The notes beneath the pieces were generated by a model. It did not search any database. It was not told the DNA's origin and saw only the letters and a list, made by a program, of their open reading frames with translations. The position numbers and the translations under genes were made by a program. From NCBI RefSeq assembly GCF_045062745.1, contig NZ_JBJGED010000037.1:1-64000 (forward strand): a stretch of DNA of 64,000 bases. The letters are read 5' to 3'. Source of the DNA: Paenibacillus_AA sp045062745. GTDB taxonomy: Bacteria > Bacillota > Bacilli > Paenibacillales > NBRC-103111. Shown here one piece after another: positions 7,373 to 16,691 of this stretch (within the stretch, counting starts at the first letter, position 1; each line of letters opens with the position of its first letter).

Positions 7373-10300
7373 ATGTTCAACAAGTTGAAACGGCGACAAG
7401 GGGTATCCATGCTTTTGTTTGTTTGCCTGCTAGTCAATTCCTTGTCATGGCCAGGCTCCTTCTCTGTTGCCGGCGCGGCAGATGCCGACAATTTGCTGCT
7501 CAACGGAGACTTCGAACAACAAGGTGCCAACGGGAAGCCCCTCAATTGGTCAGCGTTCCAACCGGCAAGTGTATTCGAGTCCGTGAGCAGTCCGGTACAT
7601 GGCGGCAACCTAAGCGTAAAGCTTACGAGCAAAGGCGCGAATGGAGTACGAAGCGCCAAGATTCCCGTCACAGCAGGCAACATTTACACGGCGACCCTTC
7701 ACTCCTTTAATGAAAGCGGAGCATCTTCGCTATATTTGGAGTTTTGGAATAGCAGCAATGTGAGGATTGCCGTCAAAACACAGGATAATCTTGAGCGAGG
7801 GACATGGATACAGCAGAAGCTGATGATGCAGGCGCCAGCCGGTGCCGTGACGGCTACGGTCCTGCAGTATCAGGGGGCTGCGAATACAGGCGTCACTTAT
7901 ATTGACGATGCGGCCTTCGTGATGTCCAAACCGGTCAGCACCCCTTTTGCCGCTTTGAAGTTGTCTAGTCTTTCGCCTGGGGTAACAGAAAGCACTTACG
8001 GCGAGGCAAGGATCATCGAGACCACGGGTCCGGACCAATTCGCCGTATTCGAGCTTCCCGTAGAGCTGGCCGGGCAATATGAGGTGAGAATCGAGGGAGG
8101 AACGGATGCGGCCGGAGGGATAGCGGACGTATCCGTGGACGACAACTCCATAGGAACGATGAATTTCTACGGGAGCAGCGGAGGAGATACGCTGCCGATC
8201 GCCAAGACGGTGCATCTATCCTCCGGAATTCGTGAACTGAAGCTGGTATCGAAGGTAAAACAAGCGGAGTCTGAAGGTTATCGTCTTTGGCCCAAGAGGA
8301 TTATACTCACGCTTAAGCAATATGATAATGCATTAGAAAGCATTTCACTCCGATTAGCATCCGGAAAATCAAAGCTTGCCGTAGGGGATACGGATTCCAT
8401 TACGGTGAGCGGGAAGATGACCGATGGTGGGCTAGGGGATTTGGCCACAGCACAAATTGTATACGAATCCGGCAATACCAATCTTGTCACGGTCGACGGA
8501 GCGGGCAAGCTGACGGCCGTCGGCGCGGGCAGTACGAACATTAAGGTCACGGTGACGAAGGATGGAGTTACTCGCAACGCATCCCTTCCGGTTAGAATGA
8601 TAAGCGCGGCGGGTAAAGCGGACAATATTCTTTTTAACGGAGGTTTGGAGAAAGCGACTAACGGCAAGCCGGATGGTTGGGTCAGCTATAACAATGATTC
8701 CGTATTCGCGACGGTTAACAACCCGGTTCATTCTGGGAGCTCTAGTGTCAAACTGACCAGCAACGGAGCCAACGGCCTTAGGAGCGCACCTATAAAAGTA
8801 GTGCCGGGAGTTACGTATAAAGCTTCCAGCTATTCGTACAACCAAAGCGGTGTCTCTAGCCTGTATCTGGAATTCTGGAATGCGAACAATCAACGAATTG
8901 GGGTTAAAACAGCAAATAACAATGAAATCGGCAAATGGGTTTATACGGAAAATATTATGTCGGCACCGGTAGGCACCGTTACCGCTACGGTCTTGCTTTA
9001 CCAAACTACCGGGAATAAAGGGATCACCTATTATGACGACGTCGAGCTTACGGTCATCCCTAGTTATTATGTATTCGAGGAAATGAAACAATCGGACCGA
9101 TCTCCGGGGCTCATCATGGGTTCGGTGGGAGAATCGCTACGGATCGAAAGCACCGCTGTGGGGCAATATGCTGAATTTGAGCTTCCTGTAGTCGTCTCAG
9201 GGCGATACAAGATCCGCTTAACCGGAGCAACCTCCCCTCATGGGGGTGTGGCTGACATACAAATCGACGGTCAAACGATGGGAACGCTCGACTTCTATGG
9301 GTCTGGGGAAGTCGGGGAAGGGGAAAGCGTGTTGGACGTTTCCGCTGCTCTAGATCCTGGCCTTCATCGATTGAAGCTACAGGTATCCGGAAAGAACGGG
9401 CAGTCAGGCGGTTATCATATGCTGCCTATTCAAGTCTCTCTTGTGTTAGACGTGCTGGATGAATACAAAAATAAACTGAATGGGAAGATCGCAGAGGTAC
9501 GCAGCGAACTTGACCACGTGAAAGCGAACCTATTACCTGGCAGCGCTTCCGAGGATGTGTCTCTTGCGACGCAGGCGGCCCAACTGGATCAGAGGCTGAT
9601 AACGCTAGTGCAACAGTCAGGTCAACCGGACATCAGCATGGATATCCTTTTTGATCTCATTGATGATGCAGACGATATGATATGGGAGGTCAAGCGTCTC
9701 GCCAATTTCGTTGAAGCCCGGAAAGCGCGCCCGACTGCACCGTTTGGGCTTGCCGCTTCAGACTCCATGACGATCGTATATCCGAATGACCTTCCTTGCC
9801 TATGTTCGACGATGCCGAACCGACTTTCGTTGGCCGGAGGCGAATACGAGAATATCCAAGCCGCTGTCCTGGCATACGATAAGACCCTCCATAATGTGAA
9901 ATCGGCTGTACAATCCATTACAGGCCCGGATGGAGCAGCAGTTGCCTCGTCCATGCTGGAAGCAACGGTGGCCCCGCTTGGTTCGGTCATGATAAGGCCG
10001 GCAGGGTATACGTTGCCGAAGCTAGCCAATAGTCCCGGCAATTACCACAGCTGGACACCGGATCCGATCCGTTCGGATTTAGCTTCCGTGGACATTCCCG
10101 CCGGTACAATACAGCCATACTGGGTTGAGATCCATGCCGCGAGTCATGCCCAACCGGGTAATTACCGCGTGACTGTGACGTTCGAAGCGGATGGTATTCC
10201 CGTCCAAACGTTAGATATTGATGTAACCGTATGGCCGTTTTCGATTCAGGAGAGACCTATATTGCCGACATCCATGTCTTCGAATCCCGTAAATATTTAT

Positions 10301-12022
10301 AGTACTTACGGCCTTACCGACCCGGACGAGAAAAAACAAATGTGGAACAAATATGTCGATTTCCTTGAAACCTATAAGATCGAGCCGGATTTAATTTATC
10401 GCGGTACCCCTCCAACCGTTGAGGAATTGCAGAGAATCGACGATAAATGGGGATTGAAGCAATTTAATATTCTCTATATCGACCCCCGCGTCGGTTTCGA
10501 TCTGAGCAAGCCGGAAACATGGCAAGCACGGATTGATATGTTCCTGACCAAGATCGGCACGGCTTTGGCGGAATATGAGCAAGCCGGGTTTGCCGACAGG
10601 GCTTATGTATATGGCTTTGATGAGGCTACAGGGCAGTACGCCACCTTGGCGAAGACCATTTTACAGCAGCTCAATGACAGATTTCCGAATCTTCCTGTCA
10701 TGACGACCTATTGGGGAGATCGAACGTATGGCGAAGCAAGCGGCTTGAGCGGGCTATTCGATATTTGGGTTCCATTGGTGGATGATATCGATCATAATGC
10801 AAAGGTAAGGGCTCAGCAGCGTGGGGATAAAGTATATTGGTATATCGCAGTAGGAGTGCGGGATCCGTTCCCGAACTGGTTCAACGGATACCAGCCGAGT
10901 GATACAAGGGTCTTAATGGGGCCGTTATCGTATAAGAGAGATGTCGATGGTTTCCTTTATTATAATATTTCACGGTGGAACAATTATCTGCCTATGTCCG
11001 ACGGCATTCTAAGCAATTGGAACCCGAGAACCTTCCCGGGAGCCGACGGGGACGGATCGTTGTTTTATCCCGGACCGGAGGGCCCGTTAGCCTCGCAGAG
11101 GCTGAATAACTTCCGTGACGGCATGGAGGATTATAATCTGCTCTCTGAGTTGGAAATTCGGCTTAACCAGACTGCAGGCGTACCCGATCCAGTAATTGCA
11201 CAGGCAAGGGATCTGCTCCATACCGGCGCAGTAGCAGCCGACGAAACCCACTACACGAAGGATCCTGTAGTGTATCGTCAATGGCGGGAATTGGTTGCGA
11301 ACATGATCATCGGCCTGGAACCATACAAGGAGAACGCGTCAGTCACTTATGCGGGTGACCGTGTTGCCGACGAATCGAATGATCTGCAGCTGGCTGCGCA
11401 AGTGCAGCGGGGACAGAACGGGACCCCCGGGAATCTGGAAGGACTGCCGATCCGCTTCACGATTCAATCGATCGGCACAGATGGTTCGCGAACGCCGGTT
11501 TCTGTGCCGGACTTGAAGAAGGTGTACACAACGGACAGTCAGGGCAAGGTAACTACAACCATTAGGCTGCCCGCCGGCTTGTATGACGTTCAAGTGGATT
11601 TGTTGGATAACAGATTCTATAAAACGGCAACTTCTGCTGCAGACTTGGCAGTAAGAAGCACAATGGATGAAGAAGTAAAATTGAATGGGTTTATTCGATT
11701 GCCTGCTGATAGTTTGTTCGGGGGAATCGGGGAGAAGATGCACTTTAACGTAGAACTGGGTACTGCGAATGATGAGCAATGGCGTATGCATGTGGAGCCG
11801 CAGGGCGTAGACTTGAACATTTCTTCGGTGGATTGGGTAATCGTTACAGGTAATAACGAATATTTGCAAGGCAAGATGCAAGTAGGTGGTATCGAGTATA
11901 CAGTGCGAGTGAGTGTCAGCCACTCGACCAGACCCCAAAAAGACGTCGTTTCCATCCAGGTGTGGAGCGGAAACGATTCAGCCGGAACGCCTCTGGTGAA
12001 CTTAATCGCGGATTTCAACTAG
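7373..12022 (+). CDS. Large secreted GH123/DUF4091-like glycoside hydrolase with duplicated carbohydrate-binding modules
   Basis: A 1549-residue exported protein with a signal peptide at about 1-36. Modules in order: a CenC-like binding domain (about 40-190, NLLLNGDFE), a CBM6/35-like domain (about 210-320), a Big-2 domain (about 330-415), a second CenC-like (about 425-565, NILFNGGLE) and second CBM6/35-like domain (about 575-690), a helical linker, then a GH123/DUF4091-like catalytic region (about 790-1300), and a beta-rich C terminus. The catalytic Asp-Glu pair expected for GH123 is in YGFDEATG (Asp1083, Glu1084), and RDGMEDYNLL is typical of DUF4091. GH123 members act on N-acetylgalactosaminides; the substrate here is unproven. 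The start is supported by AGTGAGGTGG. Confidence 0.8.
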   Translation: MFNKLKRRQGVSMLLFVCLLVNSLSWPGSFSVAGAADADNLLLNGDFEQQGANGKPLNWSAFQPASVFESVSSPVHGGNLSVKLTSKGANGVRSAKIPVTAGNIYTATLHSFNESGASSLYLEFWNSSNVRIAVKTQDNLERGTWIQQKLMMQAPAGAVTATVLQYQGAANTGVTYIDDAAFVMSKPVSTPFAALKLSSLSPGVTESTYGEARIIETTGPDQFAVFELPVELAGQYEVRIEGGTDAAGGIADVSVDDNSIGTMNFYGSSGGDTLPIAKTVHLSSGIRELKLVSKVKQAESEGYRLWPKRIILTLKQYDNALESISLRLASGKSKLAVGDTDSITVSGKMTDGGLGDLATAQIVYESGNTNLVTVDGAGKLTAVGAGSTNIKVTVTKDGVTRNASLPVRMISAAGKADNILFNGGLEKATNGKPDGWVSYNNDSVFATVNNPVHSGSSSVKLTSNGANGLRSAPIKVVPGVTYKASSYSYNQSGVSSLYLEFWNANNQRIGVKTANNNEIGKWVYTENIMSAPVGTVTATVLLYQTTGNKGITYYDDVELTVIPSYYVFEEMKQSDRSPGLIMGSVGESLRIESTAVGQYAEFELPVVVSGRYKIRLTGATSPHGGVADIQIDGQTMGTLDFYGSGEVGEGESVLDVSAALDPGLHRLKLQVSGKNGQSGGYHMLPIQVSLVLDVLDEYKNKLNGKIAEVRSELDHVKANLLPGSASEDVSLATQAAQLDQRLITLVQQSGQPDISMDILFDLIDDADDMIWEVKRLANFVEARKARPTAPFGLAASDSMTIVYPNDLPCLCSTMPNRLSLAGGEYENIQAAVLAYDKTLHNVKSAVQSITGPDGAAVASSMLEATVAPLGSVMIRPAGYTLPKLANSPGNYHSWTPDPIRSDLASVDIPAGTIQPYWVEIHAASHAQPGNYRVTVTFEADGIPVQTLDIDVTVWPFSIQERPILPTSMSSNPVNIYSTYGLTDPDEKKQMWNKYVDFLETYKIEPDLIYRGTPPTVEELQRIDDKWGLKQFNILYIDPRVGFDLSKPETWQARIDMFLTKIGTALAEYEQAGFADRAYVYGFDEATGQYATLAKTILQQLNDRFPNLPVMTTYWGDRTYGEASGLSGLFDIWVPLVDDIDHNAKVRAQQRGDKVYWYIAVGVRDPFPNWFNGYQPSDTRVLMGPLSYKRDVDGFLYYNISRWNNYLPMSDGILSNWNPRTFPGADGDGSLFYPGPEGPLASQRLNNFRDGMEDYNLLSELEIRLNQTAGVPDPVIAQARDLLHTGAVAADETHYTKDPVVYRQWRELVANMIIGLEPYKENASVTYAGDRVADESNDLQLAAQVQRGQNGTPGNLEGLPIRFTIQSIGTDGSRTPVSVPDLKKVYTTDSQGKVTTTIRLPAGLYDVQVDLLDNRFYKTATSAADLAVRSTMDEEVKLNGFIRLPADSLFGGIGEKMHFNVELGTANDEQWRMHVEPQGVDLNISSVDWVIVTGNNEYLQGKMQVGGIEYTVRVSVSHSTRPQKDVVSIQVWSGNDSAGTPLVNLIADFN

Positions 12023-12043
12023 CCCCTGATAGGATACAGTTTC

Positions 12044-12087
12044 TAACGCAATCAACCCGATCCAATAAGATCGGGTTGATTGCGTTA
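12044..12087. terminator. Strong convergent hairpin terminator
   Basis: A perfect 19-bp stem (TAACGCAATCAACCCGATC with its complement) and a 6-nt loop lie between the GH123-like gene and the convergent ABC ATPase gene. The U-tract is modest on either strand, but the position and stem strength suggest a shared bidirectional terminator. Confidence 0.8.
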
Positions 12088-12100
12088 CTTTTACAACTGT

Positions 12101-12847
12101 TCAAATCGTATACGTGCCGATGTCGAGGCTGTCCATCACTTGCTCGCGGAGCTTGACGAACTCGGCGCTGTTGCGGTTGCGGGGCCGCTCCATGTCGGCC
12201 TTCACGGTCCGCACGATGCGGCCGGGCCGCGGGCTCATCACGTAGATCGTATCGGCCAGATAGACGGCCTCGTCGATGTCGTGGGTGATGAGCAGCACCG
12301 TCTTGCCGGAGCCGCGCCATAGCTTGATCAGCTCGTTCTGCATCGTGAGCCGGGTGATGGCGTCGAGCGCCCCGTACGGCTCGTCGAGCAGCAGCACCTC
12401 CGGGTTCATCACCAGCGCGCGGGCGATCGAGGCGCGCTGCTTCATCCCGCCGGACAGCTGGTGCGGGTAATACTTCTGGAAGCCGCTCAGGCCGACCTTC
12501 TCCAGCATGGCGTCGACGCGCTGCTTGCGCTCGGCCGGAGCGACCTTCGCCAGCTCCAGGCCGAAGCCGACGTTGTCCTCGACTGTCCGCCAAGGGTACA
12601 GGGCGTGCTCCTGAAAAATCAGTACGCGCTGAGGGTCGGGCTCGCGGATGACTTGACCGTTCGCCAGCACTTGGCCGGTCGACGGGTGCTCGAGGCCGGC
12701 GATCATGCGCAGCACGGTGCTCTTGCCGCAGCCGGACGGGCCGACGATGGCGGCGAACTCGCCCTTCTCGATCGTCAGATTGAGGTTCGAGAGCACCTCG
12801 AGCGGGCCGAATTGCTTCGTGATGTTGTCGATCTGGATCGTCTGCAT
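12101..12847 (-). CDS. ABC transporter ATP-binding protein, nitrate/sulfonate/taurine type
   Basis: A 248-residue ATPase of the SsuB/TauB/NrtD group. The Walker A is GPSGCGKS, the signature LSGGMKQR, the Walker B LLLDEP, followed by the H-loop ITHDIDEA. It energises uptake through the permease encoded just upstream, whose stop codon overlaps this start by one base (TAATG). It is the last gene of a three-gene operon (binding protein, permease, ATPase). The ligand could be an aliphatic sulfonate, taurine, nitrate or a thiamine precursor; sequence reading alone cannot decide. Confidence 0.9.
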   Translation of the reverse strand: MQTIQIDNITKQFGPLEVLSNLNLTIEKGEFAAIVGPSGCGKSTVLRMIAGLEHPSTGQVLANGQVIREPDPQRVLIFQEHALYPWRTVEDNVGFGLELAKVAPAERKQRVDAMLEKVGLSGFQKYYPHQLSGGMKQRASIARALVMNPEVLLLDEPYGALDAITRLTMQNELIKLWRGSGKTVLLITHDIDEAVYLADTIYVMSPRPGRIVRTVKADMERPRNRNSAEFVKLREQVMDSLDIGTYTI

Positions 12848-13662
12848 TATTCATTCCCTCCCTGCACATAGCGCCAGTGCAGCAGCTTGCGCTTCAGCCG
12901 CTCGAGCACCAGATGGTCGAGGATGGCGGCGATCGCGCCGATGCACATGATGCTCAGCAGCACGCCTTCCATATCGGCGATCTCGCCCCGCCAGCTGGAG
13001 TAATAGCCGAGGCCGGACGTCGCGCCGCCGACCATCTCGGCCGCGATGAGCGAGCGCCACGCGTTGCCGAACGCCACTTGGGCGCCGGTCATGAACGCCG
13101 GCAGCGACTCGGGGGCGAACACCTTGGTCACTTGCTGGGACTTGGACGCCCCGAGCACGCGGGCGAGCTCGAGATGCGTCCGGTTCACGCCCTCGGTGGC
13201 GTTCAGCACGGAGAGCGCCATCGGGAAGAAACTCGCGATTGTGATGACGGTGATGATCGTGGCGTTCCCGAAGCCGAGCAGAATGACGAAGAACGGCACC
13301 CATGTGATCGGCGGAATGGACTGCAGGATGGAGATGAGGCTGCGCAGGTACAGCGCGAACGCCTTCGAAGCGCCGCCCAGGAGGCCGAGCACGGCCCCGA
13401 ACAGGCAAGCGACCGGATAACCGACCGCGAGACGCAGAAGACTGCTCTTGATCCCGTTCATGAAATCGGGATTCGTGAAGCTGCGGAAGAGCCGCTTGAA
13501 TACGAACGGCACGTCCGGCAGCAGGTACACCGGCAAGAAGAACGCTACGATCTGCCATATAGCAAGAAGGCTGCCGATCGCAGCGACGAACGGCAGCACC
13601 TTGCGTATGGAGGAGCCGGCTTTGGAAGTCTTGTTCTTGGTAGCGGGTGTAGATGAGTTCAC
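12847..13662 (-). CDS. ABC transporter permease, SsuC/TauC/NrtB type
   Basis: A 271-residue inner-membrane permease with about six hydrophobic segments and a binding-protein-dependent transport domain (AFGNAWRSLIAAEMVGG matches the EAA loop region). The GTG start at 13662 follows AAGGAG by 9 nt, and the site lies in the short gap after the binding-protein gene. The protein would form the membrane channel with the ATPase that follows. Confidence 0.9.
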   Translation of the reverse strand: MNSSTPATKNKTSKAGSSIRKVLPFVAAIGSLLAIWQIVAFFLPVYLLPDVPFVFKRLFRSFTNPDFMNGIKSSLLRLAVGYPVACLFGAVLGLLGGASKAFALYLRSLISILQSIPPITWVPFFVILLGFGNATIITVITIASFFPMALSVLNATEGVNRTHLELARVLGASKSQQVTKVFAPESLPAFMTGAQVAFGNAWRSLIAAEMVGGATSGLGYYSSWRGEIADMEGVLLSIMCIGAIAAILDHLVLERLKRKLLHWRYVQGGNE

Positions 13663-13675
13663 CGACTAAATCTCC

Positions 13676-14755
13676 TTACGATTTTTTTTGCTGATTTTGC
13701 CAGGTCAGATCCAGAATGTCTTCCACCTTAACCGGCTTATCCAGCGCTTTTTGCTCTAACAAGAGATCGGAAATTTCCTGCATGCGTTTGATATGATCGG
13801 CATTGATCTCCCAGTTGAACTGCTGAGATTCGATCGATTCCTTGATGACGGAGGTTGCTTTCACTTCGCCTTTATCCGTCTTCAACGTATCGCCTTCGAT
13901 GAAGCGCTTCGTGATGAGATCGGCCGCCTTCTGCGGATCCTTCTGCAGCAGCTCGATCGCTTCCTTCTGGGAATCGAGCATCCGGTTCACGCCTTCGCGG
14001 TTTTTCTTCAGCGCTTCGTCCGTCGTGATGACGACCATGCACGGGAACGGCCACACTTTGCCGACCTCGTATATTTGCTTCACCGGCATCGTCTTCGTGG
14101 CGATCTTATCGTAGGGCTCGAACACGAACGCCGCATCGATCGCGCCCCCGGCGAGGGATTGGATCGCTTGGGCCGGCTCGACGTACACCATTTGCAGGTC
14201 GTTCTTGGTCAGCTTGGCATTCTTAAGCGTCACGCCGGTCAACACGGTATCGGCGGTGCTGCCGGCCTTTTGGGAACCGAGGCGCTTGCCCTTCAGGTCT
14301 TCGACCTTGTTGATGCCGCTGTCGTTCCGAACCAGAATGCTATGGAAGCCCATCTGCGCTCCGCCTACAACCTTCAGCCCGGCGCCCTTGGAAGCCCACG
14401 CGACCGCATTCGTGAAGCCGAGCACGCCGGCGTCCACATCTCCGCCCACCATCGCTTTGATGAGGTCCGTGCCGCTCTCGAACGCCTGCATCTTCACATT
14501 CAGCCCGTTCTTCTCGTACAGCTTCGCATCGAAGGCCACCATCGCTTGGGCATCGTCCATCACGTTCAGGTAACCGATCTTGAGATCCTTCACTTCTTTC
14601 TTGGCGCTAGCTGCCGGCGTAGCCGCTCCGCCTTGAGTCTTCGTATCGGATGCTTTCTCCCCGCAGGCGCTGACGGCCAGCATGGACGCCGCTAATGTTA
14701 AGCCCAGCAGCAGCTTGGGTAATTTGCCTCTGGTCCGGGCATTGCGAATCGACAT
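13676..14755 (-). CDS. ABC transporter substrate-binding lipoprotein (NMT1/SsuA-like)
   Basis: A 359-residue lipoprotein. The signal peptide ends in LAVSAC with the lipidated Cys at about residue 31, followed by a Thr/Ala-rich spacer and an NMT1/THI5-like binding fold (LKIGYLNVMDDAQA, LGSQKAGSTADTV). I prefer the ATG at 14755 over 14788, since GGGGGA lies about 8 nt before it. It is first in the operon, under the strong promoter at 14810-14838. NMT1-like folds bind sulfonates, taurine, nitrate or pyrimidines. The specific ligand is unknown. Confidence 0.87.
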   Translation of the reverse strand: MSIRNARTRGKLPKLLLGLTLAASMLAVSACGEKASDTKTQGGAATPAASAKKEVKDLKIGYLNVMDDAQAMVAFDAKLYEKNGLNVKMQAFESGTDLIKAMVGGDVDAGVLGFTNAVAWASKGAGLKVVGGAQMGFHSILVRNDSGINKVEDLKGKRLGSQKAGSTADTVLTGVTLKNAKLTKNDLQMVYVEPAQAIQSLAGGAIDAAFVFEPYDKIATKTMPVKQIYEVGKVWPFPCMVVITTDEALKKNREGVNRMLDSQKEAIELLQKDPQKAADLITKRFIEGDTLKTDKGEVKATSVIKESIESQQFNWEINADHIKRMQEISDLLLEQKALDKPVKVEDILDLTWQNQQKKS

Positions 14756-14789
14756 TTCTATAAGTCCCCCTATCCATATTAAAACCATA

Positions 14790-14838
14790 ATTCCTACTGT
14801 TTTAATAGGATTATAAAAGTCCAGTCGCGAACCGTCAA
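14790..14838 (-). promoter_or_regulatory. Promoter and palindromic operator of the ABC operon
   Basis: On the minus strand TTGACG (14838-14833), a 17-bp spacer and TATAAT (14815-14810) form a near-consensus promoter. The inverted repeat ATTCCTA-N9-TAGGATT at 14790-14812 covers the expected transcription start. Sulfur-uptake operons in Firmicutes are commonly repressed by CymR, and this could be such a site, but I cannot confirm a match to a CymR consensus from memory. Confidence 0.65.
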
Positions 14839-14955
14839 GACATTTCCAGACTTTTTTCCAGCGAAGGCTGCTGCATTCGAATAACGCCGGTGTGCCGCGA
14901 ATAGGATGGGAGGAGGCCTCGAGGGGCTGGTTGATTTCTAGGATGGAGGTGCGGG

Positions 14956-15279
14956 ATGGTAACCCAGGACGAGAAAAATATGGCCTTGCTCGCGCATTTG
15001 CTGACGTTCGTGACTGCCTTTTTAGCCCCGTTAATCATTTGGCTCATGAAAAAGGACCAGTCCGGCTACATCGATCATCATGCGAAGGAAGCTTTGAATT
15101 TCCAAATTTCCTTGTACATCTACGGCATCGTCTCAAGCATTCTTGTGGTGATTCTCATCGGCATTGTGCTTTTGTTCGCGCTCGGGGTGTTCGCCTTCAT
15201 CGTCATCCTTATCGCTACGATTAAAGCCGCACAAGGCGAGTACTATCGGTATCCGCTCTGCATCCGGTTTTTGAAGTAG
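14956..15279 (+). CDS. DUF4870 small membrane protein
   Basis: A 107-residue protein of the DUF4870 (Tic20-like) type: MALLAHLLTFVTAFLAPLI forms the first membrane segment, followed by the characteristic HHAKEALNFQIS motif and two further hydrophobic segments, ending YYRYPLCIRFLK. The start follows GGAGGTG. The family is widespread in Firmicutes and functionally uncharacterised. It seems to be a single-gene unit divergent from the ABC operon. Confidence 0.82.
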   Translation: MVTQDEKNMALLAHLLTFVTAFLAPLIIWLMKKDQSGYIDHHAKEALNFQISLYIYGIVSSILVVILIGIVLLFALGVFAFIVILIATIKAAQGEYYRYPLCIRFLK

Positions 15280-15369
15280 GTGAAGTGATAACCGGCCGGG
15301 TTTGGGGTATAATGGGAGCCATGGCCGCTAGTCGGCGCTCATATTGCAGGAACGGGGTCGGGCTTCACG

Positions 15370-16590
15370 ATGGATACGTTAACACCTTTATTGAATGAGC
15401 TGATTGGGCAACATAAACTAGTACAGGCGGTTATTTCCGGACCGCGGCGCAAGACGGCGGACGGGTACGCCAAGGTGAAGGTGAAGCCGGTTCAGCTGAA
15501 ATCGGGTACACACATACAGTTCGAATATCACTACGCGCAAAAAGTGACGCATGCGAACATGCTGCCGGAACAGGCCGTCGCGGCAATGGCGCAGCTGCTG
15601 CTGCAGGACGGATTTAAGCAGGGGCTCGTGCAGGCGACCGATGCGGACTATCATATTCTGATGAACAAAAGGGGCGAAGCCTCGATTCTCCGGAAGCCCC
15701 CGACGCGGGCCGGGCAAGCCGAAATGACGCACAACCGCAAAAAACAGTACCTGCTCGAGGAGGGGACGCCGGTCGCCTTCCTCGTGGAGCTAGGCGTGAT
15801 GAACGCGCAAGGCAAGGTGCTGGCGGCGAAGTACGACAAGTTCCGGCAGATCAACCGGTACTTGGAGATGGTCGACGATGTGGTGGCGTCGCTGCCGACC
15901 GGGCGGACACTGCACATCGTCGACTTCGGCTGCGGCAAGTCGTACTTGACGTTCGCGCTGTACCATTACCTGAAGGAGCTGCGCGGCCTCGACATCCGGG
16001 TCGTTGGGCTGGACCTGAAGGCCGACGTCATCGCGCATTGCCAGGCGCTGGCGGACAAGCTCGGGCTGGGCGGCCTGCAGTTCCTCGTGGGCGACATCGC
16101 CCAGTATGAAGGGCTTGACCGCGTGGATATGGTCGTGACACTGCACGCCTGCGACACCGCGACGGACGCGGCGCTGGAGAAAGCCGTCCGCTGGGGGGCG
16201 GACGTCATCTTGTCCGTGCCGTGCTGCCAGCACGAGCTGTTCCGGCAGCTGGACAACGCGACGCTCGCCCCGATGCTCGGGCATGGCATCATTCGCGAGC
16301 GGTTCGCGGCGCTCGCGACGGACTCGATCCGGGCCTCGCTGCTCGAGCTGCTCGGCTACAAGACGCAGATTCTCGAGTTCATCGATCTCGAGCATACGCC
16401 GAAGAACCTGCTCATCCGCGCGGTGAAGCCTGCGGGGGGTGGCCGGGGCGCGCCGGGCGCAGCGCTGGACGCGAAGGCGGCGGCGTACCGCCGCTTCGTG
16501 TCGGAGCTGGGCGCCGACCCGTATCTGGAGCGCGCGCTGCGGGACGAGCTGGCGCCGGTCTTCGCCGCCGCTGGAGCCGGGCGAACGTAG
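15370..16590 (+). CDS. SAM-dependent methyltransferase
   Basis: A 406-residue class I methyltransferase. The SAM-binding motif I is HIVDFGCGKSYLTFALYHYL, followed by acidic motif II (VVGLDLKADV) and a TLHACDTATDAAL segment then SVPCCQHEL. This resembles a conserved methyltransferase family related to the methyltransferase part of GSTCD, with a long N-terminal region (residues 1-170) that may recognise the substrate. The substrate is unknown. A TATAAT lies at 15308-15313, about 60 bp upstream. Confidence 0.75.
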   Translation: MDTLTPLLNELIGQHKLVQAVISGPRRKTADGYAKVKVKPVQLKSGTHIQFEYHYAQKVTHANMLPEQAVAAMAQLLLQDGFKQGLVQATDADYHILMNKRGEASILRKPPTRAGQAEMTHNRKKQYLLEEGTPVAFLVELGVMNAQGKVLAAKYDKFRQINRYLEMVDDVVASLPTGRTLHIVDFGCGKSYLTFALYHYLKELRGLDIRVVGLDLKADVIAHCQALADKLGLGGLQFLVGDIAQYEGLDRVDMVVTLHACDTATDAALEKAVRWGADVILSVPCCQHELFRQLDNATLAPMLGHGIIRERFAALATDSIRASLLELLGYKTQILEFIDLEHTPKNLLIRAVKPAGGGRGAPGAALDAKAAAYRRFVSELGADPYLERALRDELAPVFAAAGAGRT

Positions 16591-16646
16591 GCATGGCATA
16601 GACGGATAACGCTACGCGCTAATCAATCCCTATAATCGCAATGCCA

Positions 16647-16674
16647 AAAGCGGACCCCGAAGAGGGCCCGCTTT
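16647..16674. terminator. Convergent hairpin terminator
   Basis: AAAGCGG at 16647-16653 pairs with CCGCTTT at 16668-16674, with partial CCC/GGG pairing inside. It separates the methyltransferase gene from the convergent solute-binding protein gene. Confidence 0.7.
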
Positions 16675-16691
16675 CCTTTGTATAAACCCAA

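Noticed and set aside
13793..14695. 300-codon plus-strand frame opposite the ABC binding protein
   Set aside because: Antisense shadow of a well-supported lipoprotein gene; composition is Leu/His/Arg-rich and there is no ribosome-binding site.
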